The translations under genes were made by a program, and so were the position numbers. Shown one piece after another: positions 1-6,210 of a stretch of DNA of 6,431 bases. Origin of the DNA: Thermoplasmata archaeon (GTDB taxonomy: Archaea > Thermoplasmatota > Thermoplasmata > Lutacidiplasmatales > UBA184). Positions within the stretch are counted from its first letter, which is position 1, and each line of letters starts with the position of its first letter. Location of the stretch: NCBI GenBank assembly GCA_021823085.1, contig JAKAPG010000094.1, forward strand, positions 1 to 6,431. The letters are read 5' to 3'. The notes beneath the pieces were generated by a model that searched no databases, was not told the DNA's origin, and saw nothing but the letters and a program-made list of their open reading frames with translations.

Positions 1-1
1 C

Positions 2-1822
2 CGGGCCGGAGTTGATCCGATCAAGTTCCCGTGCCCGACCTGCGGTGGGGTGGCTCGCCGCGAGCCGTACACCATCGACGTCTGGTACGACAGCGGCTCG
101 GCCCCGTTCGCGCAGTACCGCTATCCGTTCGAGGCCGGACCGTTCGACCCGGCATCCCCGCTCGACTACGTCGCGGAAGGGATTGACCAGACCCGAGGCT
201 GGTTCTACACGATGCACGCGCTCGCGACCGCTCTCTTCGATCGACCGGCCTACCGGGCCGCCCTCGTCACGGGCATGGGCCTGGACGACGTCGGTAAGAA
301 GATGTCCAAGTCGAAGGGGAACGCCGTCGATCCGATCGACATCCTCACCCGACTGGGCGGCGACGCGGTGCGCTGGTACCTGCTCAACGTCGACTTCACC
401 GAGGGGATCCGCATGAGCGAGCACGAGATGCGGAGCCAAGCGGCGCGCAGCCTCGGCCTGCTCACGAACGTCGCGGCCTTCTATTTGCAGAACGCGCGGG
501 CCGACCGACTCGCACCGTCCCGAGACCGTCCCGGATCGGTCGACCTGCTCGATCGCTGGATCCTCTCGAGGCTCGAAGGGACACGGGCGCGCGTCCAAGC
601 GTCCTTGGAGAGCTTCGACCCCCGGCCCGGAGCCGGCGCGCTGAGGTCGTTCATCGACGATCTTTCGACCTGGTATCTGCGCCGGTCGCGTCCCCGCTTC
701 TGGATGGAGACGGGGACCCCCGAGCGCGCGGCCGCCCACGCGACCCTCGGCTACGTCCTCCATACCTTCTCGCGCGTGCTCGCGCCGTACTGCCCCTACA
801 CGGCCGAGTGGCTCGCGCAGGAGCTTGCGGACCGGCCGTGGAGCGCGGCGGCCTCTTCGGTCCACCTCGATCGCTGGCCGGCCGCCGAGCCGGCGTGGCG
901 CGCGGAAGATCTCGAGGCCGCGATGGCGGAGGTGCGCTCGCTCGCGGAGGCGGGCCGGGAGCTTCGCCACCGCGCCGGCGTTCGGGCCCGGATCCCGCTC
1001 GCGGAGCTGGTTCTGTTCGGCGCTCCCTCGGAAACGCTCGAGGCGATCGGCGACGAAGGGAACGCTCTGCTCGCCGAGGAACTCAACGTGCGCACGGTGC
1101 GCCGGGTCGCCGAGTACCGTCCGGATCGCTTCCCCGACACCGAATGGGTGACGCGCGTCGAGGGGGGCCGAACGATCGCGGCGCTTCCGCGAGTCCCCAC
1201 CCCGGAACTGCTCGAGGAGGGGATGGTGCGCGAGGTGCTGCGTCGCCTGCAGCAGCGCCGCAAAGAGCTCGGCCTCGCCTTCACGGACCCGATCGATCTC
1301 GTGATCGCGGCTCCGCGCTCGCTTCGGGAGGCGCTGGAACGCCGTCGAACTACGCTCGAGCGAGAACTCCTCGCCGGAGCGATCGATCTCGTCGAAGAGC
1401 GGTCGACCCTGGGACCGGAGGACCGGACCTGGGAGGTCGACGGCCTGCGGTTCAGTGCGCGAGTGGTCCGCCGGTCGGCTCGCTCGGCGTCGACATCGCA
1501 CGCACGACTGCCCCCCGCGGAGCGGCCTCCGCGAAGACCGAGGCCGAGAACCGCTCGACCCGCGTCGCGCTCCGCTTCCAGGCGTTCGGAACGAGCCCGG
1601 CCTTCTCGCAGGCCGCGGCGAGGAACGTCGGCGCGTCGAACCCCTCCTCGACGGCGACCTGCGGCAGGAGGAGACCGCTCGTCCCGTACCCCGATACGAT
1701 CAGGCCATCGCGTCCGATCACGATCGCGCGCTCCCGCTCGGCCGCGCTCGCCCCGGGGACGGGCTCGGGCCGGGTCAAGAGCGAGACCTCGACGGTCACC
1801 GCATCGAGCTCGCCGTGCGTGA
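2..1822 (+). CDS. ileS: Isoleucyl-tRNA synthetase, C-terminal part (5' end outside window)
   Basis: Class I aminoacyl-tRNA synthetase that charges tRNA-Ile with isoleucine in the cytoplasm. The frame is open from base 2, so the HIGH motif and editing domain lie upstream. Visible in order (fragment numbering): a CPTC zinc knuckle at residues 11-14, the DVWYDSGSAPFA block, the DQTRGWFYT block typical of IleS, and KMSKS at residues 100-104 (bases 299-313), which closes over ATP. An anticodon-binding helical domain follows from about residue 180, with WYLRRSRPRFW, then a C-terminal domain ending near WEVDGLRFSARVV (about base 1470). The recognisable protein therefore stops at about residue 490. 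The frame continues another 115 or so codons to a stop at 1820-1822, as an Arg/Pro/Ser-rich tail antisense to the AMMECR1 gene. That tail looks like non-coding shadow, so the true stop was probably lost by mutation or sequence error. Identity is very secure; the 3' end is not. Confidence 0.95.
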   Translation, partial: RAGVDPIKFPCPTCGGVARREPYTIDVWYDSGSAPFAQYRYPFEAGPFDPASPLDYVAEGIDQTRGWFYTMHALATALFDRPAYRAALVTGMGLDDVGKKMSKSKGNAVDPIDILTRLGGDAVRWYLLNVDFTEGIRMSEHEMRSQAARSLGLLTNVAAFYLQNARADRLAPSRDRPGSVDLLDRWILSRLEGTRARVQASLESFDPRPGAGALRSFIDDLSTWYLRRSRPRFWMETGTPERAAAHATLGYVLHTFSRVLAPYCPYTAEWLAQELADRPWSAAASSVHLDRWPAAEPAWRAEDLEAAMAEVRSLAEAGRELRHRAGVRARIPLAELVLFGAPSETLEAIGDEGNALLAEELNVRTVRRVAEYRPDRFPDTEWVTRVEGGRTIAALPRVPTPELLEEGMVREVLRRLQQRRKELGLAFTDPIDLVIAAPRSLREALERRRTTLERELLAGAIDLVEERSTLGPEDRTWEVDGLRFSARVVRRSARSASTSHARLPPAERPPRRPRPRTARPASRSASRRSERARPSRRPRRGTSARRTPPRRRPAAGGDRSSRTPIRSGHRVRSRSRAPARPRSPRGRARAGSRARPRRSPHRARRA

Positions 1823-2090
1823 CGGGCCGGAAGCGGGGATCTTCGGTCGCCGCGGCGACGGCCGCAAGATCGATCGCGCGTGAGAGCGGATGGATCGGCA
1901 GCGGAAACCCGATGCATCCGCGCAGCGCTCCTTCCGGATAGGTACGCAGGGTGACGAACGCCCCGCTCGGCCGCGTCCACGCCGGCTGGTCCGACGGGGG
2001 ATTCTCGCCGAAGCGGGGGCCGAGGGCTCTCTCGATCGCGGCCCGTGCGCGGCGCACGGCGGATTCACCGATCTCGTCCGGTACCGTCAC
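1452..2090 (-). CDS. AMMECR1-domain protein
   Basis: A 212-residue stand-alone AMMECR1-domain protein, close to the roughly 200 residues usual for archaeal members. Diagnostic motifs are LRGCIG at residues 56-61, the DPRF segment at 84-87, LLLPQVAVEEG at 140-150, and FLAAACEKAGL followed by AW at 156-171. The family's biochemical activity is not established; it co-occurs with MEMO and radical-SAM proteins in some prokaryotes, but neither is visible here. The start is GTG at 2090, with no Shine-Dalgarno sequence and a TATA-like box 25-30 bases upstream, which suggests a leaderless transcript. It lies 45 bases after the response-regulator stop, on the same strand. The core fold seems to end near residue 197; the last 15 or so residues are Pro/Ser/Gly-rich and overlap the 3' end of ileS on the opposite strand. 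Family is secure; function is unknown. Confidence 0.92.
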   Translation of the reverse strand: MTVPDEIGESAVRRARAAIERALGPRFGENPPSDQPAWTRPSGAFVTLRTYPEGALRGCIGFPLPIHPLSRAIDLAAVAAATEDPRFRPVTHGELDAVTVEVSLLTRPEPVPGASAAERERAIVIGRDGLIVSGYGTSGLLLPQVAVEEGFDAPTFLAAACEKAGLVPNAWKRSATRVERFSASVFAEAAPRGAVVRAMSTPSEPTGGPLAH

Positions 2091-2110
2091 AGGACGTAGG
2101 AGCCGCGTTG

Positions 2111-2130
2111 TTCGGATAAGCTATCGGTTC
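2111..2130 (-). promoter_or_regulatory. Putative archaeal TATA/BRE promoter for the AMMECR1 gene
   Basis: Read on the minus strand this is GAACCGATAGCTTATCCGAA. The CTTATC element (2115-2120) sits 25-30 bases before the GTG start at 2090, the spacing expected for an archaeal leaderless promoter, with a purine-leaning BRE-like stretch before it. It is an AT-richer patch inside the 45-base gap after the response-regulator stop. It would allow AMMECR1 to be transcribed separately from the two-component genes. The match is short and judged by eye. Confidence 0.45.
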
Positions 2131-2135
2131 CGCGC

Positions 2136-3299
2136 TCAGCCGGGGCCGGCCAGCGGCAAGGCCGCGTTGGCGTCGGAGCGGCTCGGGAGCGAGGCGTCCA
2201 TCTCGAAGACGGTCCGAGTCGCCTCCTTGCCGCGCGCGGTGATCCGATACTCCTGCCCGTCGTGGGTCAAGAGGCCCCCGTCGACCAGCCGGCGGAGGTG
2301 GAAGGCGAGCTTCGGCGAGTCGTCGAGCCCGGCGGCGTGCATCGCCTCGGAAAAGGAGATCGCCCCTTGCAAGGCGCGTTGAAGGATCGCACGGCGTAGC
2401 GGGTTGGCGATCGCCTCGAGGGTCTCCCGCGTCTCGGAGGACGCGACGATCGCCGTCAGCGCACGGGCGTCGGTCGCGCTCAGCCGAGCCGGGTCGTAGG
2501 AGACGACCAGCGGACCGTGACCGCGCATCGCCTCGGTCATCGACTCGAGGATCGACAGGATGTCGGTCCGCCGATGGTGGGCGAAGCACCGGTCCACCTC
2601 TTCGAGCAGGACCGCGGCCCTCGGGTGGCCCTGGGCGAACTCACGGATCGCTCCCGCGATCTCGGACGGGTTCTCGTAGTTCGGGTCGAGGTGCGTGAGC
2701 CGGGGCTGCGGGGCGGGGGCCTTCGACGACAGGACGAGCACGGAAAGGTCCGGTCGGCCGGCCCAGTCCCGGAGGAGGCGCTCGACATCGGCCCGCCGAC
2801 CGGTGGGCGTCCGGAAGTCGAGTTGTTCGCGAGCGAGCTCGAGGACCTTCTGGACCTGCACCAGTTGGAAGGGTTTGCGAACGTAATCGAAAGCTCCCGC
2901 CTTCATCGCGTCGACCGCGGTCTCGACCGTCGCGAAGCCGGTGATCATGACCACCAGGGTCTGAGGCCAACGGGCCCGGACCTCCTTGAGAAGCTCGAGG
3001 CCGCTGTGCCGCGGCATCTTGAGGTCCGTGAAGACCACGTCCACGTCGCGTCGTTCGAGTTCCTCCAGAGCCTTCGGCACCGAGGGCGCGACGGTGACCT
3101 CGTGGCCGTCCGCCTCGAGGAGATCGCCCAGTTCCTGACGGAAGACCGCGTCGTCGTCGACCACCAAGACGCGCATACGGGTCGGCGCAGCCCGTCGCGC
3201 CACATCACCCTTCGCAGCGGTCGCTGCACGTACGGGCGGCCGGGCGCGCGAGGTCTCCGTGGATGGGCCCGGGGTCGCGCGGGGATCCGTCGGCGTCAT
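2136..3299 (-). CDS. Response regulator: receiver + DUF835-like domain + ArsR-like winged helix
   Basis: A 387-residue cytoplasmic response regulator, probably the phosphorylation target of the kinase encoded just upstream. Residues 1-41 are a low-complexity Pro/Ala/Arg leader. The receiver domain (about 42-160) is complete: acidic cluster D48-D50, phospho-acceptor D92 in FTDLKMP, T120 in VVMIT and K142 in RKPF. Residues about 170-285 resemble archaeal DUF835 (AVLLEEVDRCF, then ILSILESM and VVSYDPARL). Residues about 293-362 form an ArsR-like winged helix (ANPLRRAIL at 298-306, recognition helix about 328-338, wing and RITARGKEA). A transcription-factor role follows from that domain. The ATG at 3299 is chosen because it overlaps the kinase stop as ATGA and has GGAG eight bases upstream; ATG 3176, at the receiver edge, has no such site. 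The longer frame upstream of 3299 is shadow of the kinase gene. The DUF835 call rests on pattern resemblance. Confidence 0.93.
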   Translation of the reverse strand: MTPTDPRATPGPSTETSRARPPVRAATAAKGDVARRAAPTRMRVLVVDDDAVFRQELGDLLEADGHEVTVAPSVPKALEELERRDVDVVFTDLKMPRHSGLELLKEVRARWPQTLVVMITGFATVETAVDAMKAGAFDYVRKPFQLVQVQKVLELAREQLDFRTPTGRRADVERLLRDWAGRPDLSVLVLSSKAPAPQPRLTHLDPNYENPSEIAGAIREFAQGHPRAAVLLEEVDRCFAHHRRTDILSILESMTEAMRGHGPLVVSYDPARLSATDARALTAIVASSETRETLEAIANPLRRAILQRALQGAISFSEAMHAAGLDDSPKLAFHLRRLVDGGLLTHDGQEYRITARGKEATRTVFEMDASLPSRSDANAALPLAGPG

Positions 3300-4396
3300 G
3301 GCGAGGGCTCCGTGGATTCCATCGGCAGCCGAATCGTGAACCGGGCGCCCCCGAGTGGGCCGTTCTCGGCCGAGATGGTCCCGTGATGGCTCTGGACGAT
3401 CTCGTGGCATATCGCGAGTCCGAGACCAGTGCCCTTGCCCTCGGGCTTGGTGGTGAAGAACGGTTGGAAGATGTGCGGGAGTACGGAGGCCGGGATCCCC
3501 GGCCCACTGTCCGTGATCTCGACCACGGCGTCGGCCCCATCCCGGTGGGTCTCGACCTCGATCCGGCCGGGACCCTCGATCGCCTCGAACGCGTTGTTCA
3601 ATACGTTCGTGAGCACCTGAATGAGCTGGCCCCGGTCCCCCCATATCGGGATGGGGCCGGGGAAATAGCGTGCGTCGATCTCCACGTCCGAGTTCTGCTT
3701 GCCTCGCACGAACTCCACGGCGTCCCGAGCGATCTTCGTGAGGTCGAACTCGGCGAAGGTCGGCTCGGAGCGCCGGGCGAAGTCGAGGAGACCCCGCACG
3801 ATGCGGTCGGCGTGCTCGACCTGGGAAACGATCGTCTCGACTCGAGAGCGCACCCACGGGTCTCCCGCGCGACGGCGGATGCTCTCGGCGACGAGCATAA
3901 TGTTCGCGAGCGGCGTGTTGATCTCGTGGGCGATGCCGGCCGCCAGTTGCCCGATCGACACGAGCCGGTCGGAGTGGGCGGCCGATCGCTCCCACTTGCG
4001 CCGCTCCGATAGATCGACCGCGACGCCGACGTAATGGGTCGTCTCGTTCCGATCGTTCCGGACCGCCGTGATCGTCAGTAGGACCGGGCGTTCGGCTCCG
4101 CGGCGGTCGCGGTTCATCATCTCGCCCGACCAGTGGCCGATCGCCGGGTCGGTAAGGTCGGCCCACATGCGCGCGTAGAGCTCGGGCCGGGAGTGACGGC
4201 TGCGCACGAGGCTGGGTTTCCGACCGATGCACTCCGCCCGAGAATATCCGTAGATCTGCTCGAACGCCGGATTCACGTCGATGATGATCCCATTACGATC
4301 GGTAATCTCTATCGCGTTCGAGCTGGTCAGAAACGATTGGTAGAAGATCCGCTCGCGAGCCTCGCGTACCACACGCTCCGCCGGCATGACGCTCAC
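3296..4396 (-). CDS. Soluble PAS-domain sensor histidine kinase
   Basis: A 366-residue histidine kinase with no transmembrane segment or signal peptide, so it should sense a cytoplasmic or diffusible cue. A PAS domain spans about residues 18-132 (ITDRNGIIIDVNPAFEQIYG, ending YVGVAVDLSERR). HisKA follows at about 140-207, with phospho-acceptor H157 in GIAHEINTPLANI. The HATPase domain at about 250-358 has an N box (NVLNNAFEA, N264/N268), G1 (DSGPGIP, D296), F box (FQPFF) and G2 (GKGTGLGL), so every catalytic motif is intact. The PAS core shows no obvious haem or flavin ligand by eye, so the signal is unknown. The stop overlaps the response-regulator start by four bases, making them a cognate pair. 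The start is GTG 4396 or ATG 4387; neither has a clear Shine-Dalgarno or TATA signal at leaderless distance. Confidence 0.95.
   Translation of the reverse strand: MSVMPAERVVREARERIFYQSFLTSSNAIEITDRNGIIIDVNPAFEQIYGYSRAECIGRKPSLVRSRHSRPELYARMWADLTDPAIGHWSGEMMNRDRRGAERPVLLTITAVRNDRNETTHYVGVAVDLSERRKWERSAAHSDRLVSIGQLAAGIAHEINTPLANIMLVAESIRRRAGDPWVRSRVETIVSQVEHADRIVRGLLDFARRSEPTFAEFDLTKIARDAVEFVRGKQNSDVEIDARYFPGPIPIWGDRGQLIQVLTNVLNNAFEAIEGPGRIEVETHRDGADAVVEITDSGPGIPASVLPHIFQPFFTTKPEGKGTGLGLAICHEIVQSHHGTISAENGPLGGARFTIRLPMESTEPSP
3308..3311 (-). promoter_or_regulatory. Ribosome binding site for the response regulator
   Basis: GGAG on the minus strand, eight bases before the ATG at 3299 and inside the end of the kinase gene. 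With the ATGA stop/start overlap at 3296-3299 it points to translational coupling of kinase and regulator, and it decides the start against ATG 3176. Confidence 0.55.
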
Positions 4397-4421
4397 TGCC
4401 TAGGTTGTAGCCGGATCCAAG

Positions 4422-4426
4422 GGAGG
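4422..4426 (+). promoter_or_regulatory. Candidate ribosome binding site for ATG 4431
   Basis: GGAGG in a purine run (4421-4430), four bases before ATG 4431. It supports the longest form of the pseudo-receiver gene. Use of this start requires a transcript beginning within or before the short gap to the divergent kinase gene. Confidence 0.4.
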
Positions 4427-4430
4427 GGGA

Positions 4431-5027
4431 ATGGAACACCGTTGCCCAGCGCATCCGGGGTTTCCGAAGCGGAAGGCGAGGAGCGACTTCATGGCGAGGT
4501 CCGCGTCTCCCAAGGTCCGACCTATAGAATCGTTGTCAGGTCAACTCGACCTGACCGGGGGGTTATCCTCCTCCCGTCGCGCTCGGTACGATCGGGATCA
4601 AAACGTGGGGCCTCGTCCGGTTGTCCTCGTCAGTGAGACCCCGAGCCTGGGAGCCGCGCTGTTGGGCCTCCTGGAAGCCGAAGGGTACTCCGCGCGGTCG
4701 GTCCGAAGCGTCCGTGAAGCCCGTGCGCTCCTTCGCCGCCCGGGAACCGAGGACGCGATGCTGGTCGTCGCGAGCAACGGGTGGAGTTCGGATACGATGA
4801 CCGAGTGGTCGTCGGGGAAGCTCGGAGAGCGACCGCTCGTGCTGGTCGGGAGCCGGGATACACACCTACGCTCGCACCGCAGCCTGTATGTGGTTCACCT
4901 CCCGACGCGCCCGAGCGAGCTCCTGTCGGTCGTGCATCGAGCGGCGAGCGAGACGCTCGCCTTGCCTCCGGGAGGCCCACCGCCCGCCCGGTCCAAGCCC
5001 CGTCGGACCGCGCGACGTTCGTCCTAA
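4431..5027 (+). CDS. Degenerate receiver-domain (pseudo-receiver) protein
   Basis: Up to 198 residues, divergent from the kinase-regulator pair. From about residue 61 it follows the receiver fold: PVVLVSE (strand 1), LGAALLGLLEAEGYSARSV (helix 1 and strand 2), REARALLRR, AMLVVASNG (strand 3), RPLVLVGS (strand 4), YVVHLPTRPSELLSVV (strand 5 and last helix). The residues for phosphorylation are gone: the acidic pair has become Ser-Glu, the phospho-acceptor position is Ala, the Thr position is Gly, and the Lys before the conserved Pro is Leu. A phospho-independent role, such as docking to a kinase or regulator, is inference. The C-terminal tail (about 180-198) is Pro/Arg-rich. The start is unsure: ATG 4431 and ATG 4491 each have a ribosome binding site, but GTG 4605 sits at the domain edge, after the putative promoter. 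Residues 1-58 look unstructured and may not be translated. Confidence 0.7.
   Translation: MEHRCPAHPGFPKRKARSDFMARSASPKVRPIESLSGQLDLTGGLSSSRRARYDRDQNVGPRPVVLVSETPSLGAALLGLLEAEGYSARSVRSVREARALLRRPGTEDAMLVVASNGWSSDTMTEWSSGKLGERPLVLVGSRDTHLRSHRSLYVVHLPTRPSELLSVVHRAASETLALPPGGPPPARSKPRRTARRSS
4478..4483 (+). promoter_or_regulatory. Candidate ribosome binding site for ATG 4491
   Basis: GAGGAG lies seven bases before the in-frame ATG at 4491. It competes with the 4431 start and, like it, lies upstream of the TATA-like element at 4522, so both upstream starts conflict with a promoter at that point. Confidence 0.35.
4522..4555 (+). promoter_or_regulatory. TATA-like element followed by a perfect inverted repeat (possible promoter-operator)
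   Basis: CTATAG (4522-4527) is followed by AA and then by GTCAGGTC (4535-4542), a five-base spacer AACTC and GACCTGAC (4548-4555): a perfect 8+8 dyad of 21 bases. An archaeal start point about 25 bases after the TATA-like element would fall in the right arm, so a protein bound to the dyad could block transcription. The stretch is AT-richer than its surroundings, and third codon positions of the overlapping frame lose their usual G/C bias here (roughly 57% by hand over 4521-4604). CTATAG is itself symmetrical and could also serve the divergent kinase gene. An 8+8 dyad may arise by chance in a window this size, so location is the main argument. Confidence 0.4.
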
Positions 5028-5196
5028 CTAGGTGAACCCGCGGGATTCCGACCCTCGCCGCCCCGGCGAACCGTCGGGTCGAGCCGGGTTGGCCGTCCGT
5101 TCAAGTATCCAACGGGACCCTTGCGCCCCCGAGGCTCGCTACGTCCACGTCCGACCAGGGTCCGTCCCCGTACCTGCCAATGCTGCGTCGGGCCCG

Positions 5197-5760
5197 ATGC
5201 TTCGACGCGAAGTGAGCTTGGGAGGCCCGACCGCGCTGGTCGTCGTGGGGATCGTAGGCTCCGGGATCTTCGCCCTCGCGGCGACGATGGGCTCGGTCGC
5301 CGGCCCGGCCACGATCCTCGCCCTGGTCCTCGCGAGCGTTCTGAAGGGGGCATTCCTGATCGTGCTGCCGAGTTTCCCGCCGGTGGCGTTGCTCGCGTCG
5401 ATCACCACGTTGGTGCCCTACGCGGCAGCCTCCCTCGCGCTCGTCGTCCTGCCTCGCAACGGGCCGAACGCGGAGCGGCCGTTCCGGCTACCGTGGGTCC
5501 GGGCGCTCACCCCGGCGGCGCTCGTCATGGCAACGATCCTCATCTACGGGGCGAGCTGGCCGGGGGCGCTCATGAGCATGATTCGGATGTTCATGGGGTT
5601 CCCGCTCTACTTCCTGTTCACGCAGCCCTCGTTCCGCGCCGCGGCGAAGATGCTCGAAATCGGGATCGCCACGGTCGCCCTGGCCGCGGTGGGCCTCGGG
5701 ACGGTCTACGCCGTCCCGGCGGGGTCCTTCACCCTCGGCCGTAACGCCGGGGGCCCCTGA
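5197..5760 (+). CDS. Amino-acid permease (APC superfamily), internally deleted and frameshifted; probable pseudogene, 5' part
   Basis: Residues 16-40 carry the APC TM1 signature (GIVGSGIF, then SVAGPATILA), which in the family forms part of the unwound substrate site. After residue about 50 the sequence jumps to what are normally late helices: FLIVLPSFPPVALLASITTLVPY, then the loop NAERPFRLP, then LTPAALVMATILIYGASWPG. TM2 to about TM8, normally some 250-300 residues, are absent, so transport is doubtful. The product would be 187 residues against about 450-500 for the family. The frame ends at 5758-5760, but matching hydrophobic sequence continues in another frame. ATG 5197 is preferred because translation from GTG 5032 would add a polar stretch with weaker G/C third-position bias. 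The spacer 5028-5196 shows no clear promoter or terminator. Arginine or another amino acid as ancestral substrate is inferred only from the deiminase downstream. Confidence 0.75.
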   Translation: MLRREVSLGGPTALVVVGIVGSGIFALAATMGSVAGPATILALVLASVLKGAFLIVLPSFPPVALLASITTLVPYAAASLALVVLPRNGPNAERPFRLPWVRALTPAALVMATILIYGASWPGALMSMIRMFMGFPLYFLFTQPSFRAAAKMLEIGIATVALAAVGLGTVYAVPAGSFTLGRNAGGP

Positions 5761-6188
5761 TCGGCACGATCCTCATCTTCGGGGGCATCCCCGCGTACTT
5801 CCTGACGCTGATGTTCCGCCGGACGACGTTCCACGAGTCGAATGCGGTCTACTGGATCGCCACCTACGTCGGCGGACTGGCGGTGATCGGTTACATCGGG
5901 GACCCGTACTTCATCTACGAGAACTTCCTCACGCCGCCGACCTGGCCGATCACGATCCAGCCGATGGGGATCGTCAACACGCCCTACGACTTGATCGTCC
6001 CGGTCGCCTTAGGGCTCCTGATGGTCCTCTGGGGGTACCTCTCCGCGCTCCGGCCGACGACGCAGGGCGTGACGAGCCGGTCCGGGGTCGGGGAGACCGC
6101 CCCGGGTCGCCCGGCTGTCGTCTCGCCGGAGCTGATGGCCCCACGGGCCACCGGTGCGGACGCACCCCTGCCGCCGGCCCGTGGCTGA
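5745..6188 (+). CDS. C-terminal fragment of the APC permease, separated by a frameshift
   Basis: The frame opens at 5745 with no start codon near the break; the first ATG is 5811, in the middle of a hydrophobic segment, so this is best read as the tail of the preceding permease and not as its own gene. It has three hydrophobic segments: IGTILIFGGIPAYFLTLMF (from 5760), AVYWIATYVGGLAVIGYIG, and DLIVPVALGLLMVLWGYLSAL preceded by NTPY. This layout resembles the extended C-terminal helices of archaeal APC permeases, where a PYDLIV-like motif precedes the last helix. A polar, Pro/Ala-rich tail of about 45 residues completes it. It ends 22 bases before the arginine deiminase start. If translated from 5811 it would give a 125-residue membrane peptide with no known role. 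Confidence 0.65.
   Translation, partial: RRGPLIGTILIFGGIPAYFLTLMFRRTTFHESNAVYWIATYVGGLAVIGYIGDPYFIYENFLTPPTWPITIQPMGIVNTPYDLIVPVALGLLMVLWGYLSALRPTTQGVTSRSGVGETAPGRPAVVSPELMAPRATGADAPLPPARG
5749..5757 (+). other. Frame break at a G5C4 run in the permease
   Basis: The run GGGGGCCCC sits exactly where hydrophobic permease-like sequence passes from frame 1 (stop at 5758-5760) to frame 3 (open from 5745). One extra G or C here would join the two into a single frame of about 330 codons ending at 6188. This is either a recent inactivating deletion or a homopolymer sequencing or assembly error. Confidence 0.65.
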
Positions 6189-6197
6189 GCCCCGAGG

Positions 6198-6202
6198 GGT
6201 GA
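6198..6202 (+). promoter_or_regulatory. Ribosome binding site for the arginine deiminase gene
   Basis: GGTGA, within GAGGGGTGA, lies eight bases before ATG 6211. A leadered start such as this fits an internal gene of an operon with the upstream permease. Confidence 0.5.
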
Positions 6203-6210
6203 CTGGGAAC

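Noticed and set aside
1291..1392. 12-base direct repeat GATCGATCTCGT at 1291 and 1381
   Set aside because: Both copies encode Ile-Asp-Leu-Val within ileS; two short copies in coding sequence are explained by codon use.
796..1980. Long open frame on the minus strand (394 codons)
   Set aside because: It lies opposite ileS and out of frame with AMMECR1; Arg/Ser-rich composition with no domain pattern, typical of antisense shadow in GC-rich DNA.
2517..4012. Long plus-strand open frames opposite the regulator and kinase (2517-3386 and 3263-4012)
   Set aside because: Both are antisense to clearly conserved two-component genes and show no recognisable motifs of their own.
3300..4232. Upstream extension of the response-regulator frame, giving a 698-residue protein
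   Set aside because: This part is an out-of-frame Arg/Pro-rich shadow of the kinase gene; the ATGA overlap and GGAG site put the real start at 3299.
5098..5110. GTTCAAGTATCC, reminiscent of a tRNA T-loop
   Set aside because: No matching acceptor, D or anticodon stems could be found around it.
5032..5196. N-terminal extension of the permease from GTG 5032
   Set aside because: Polar, Pro/Arg-rich, lower third-position G/C than the rest, and ahead of the usual APC N-terminus; more likely intergenic.
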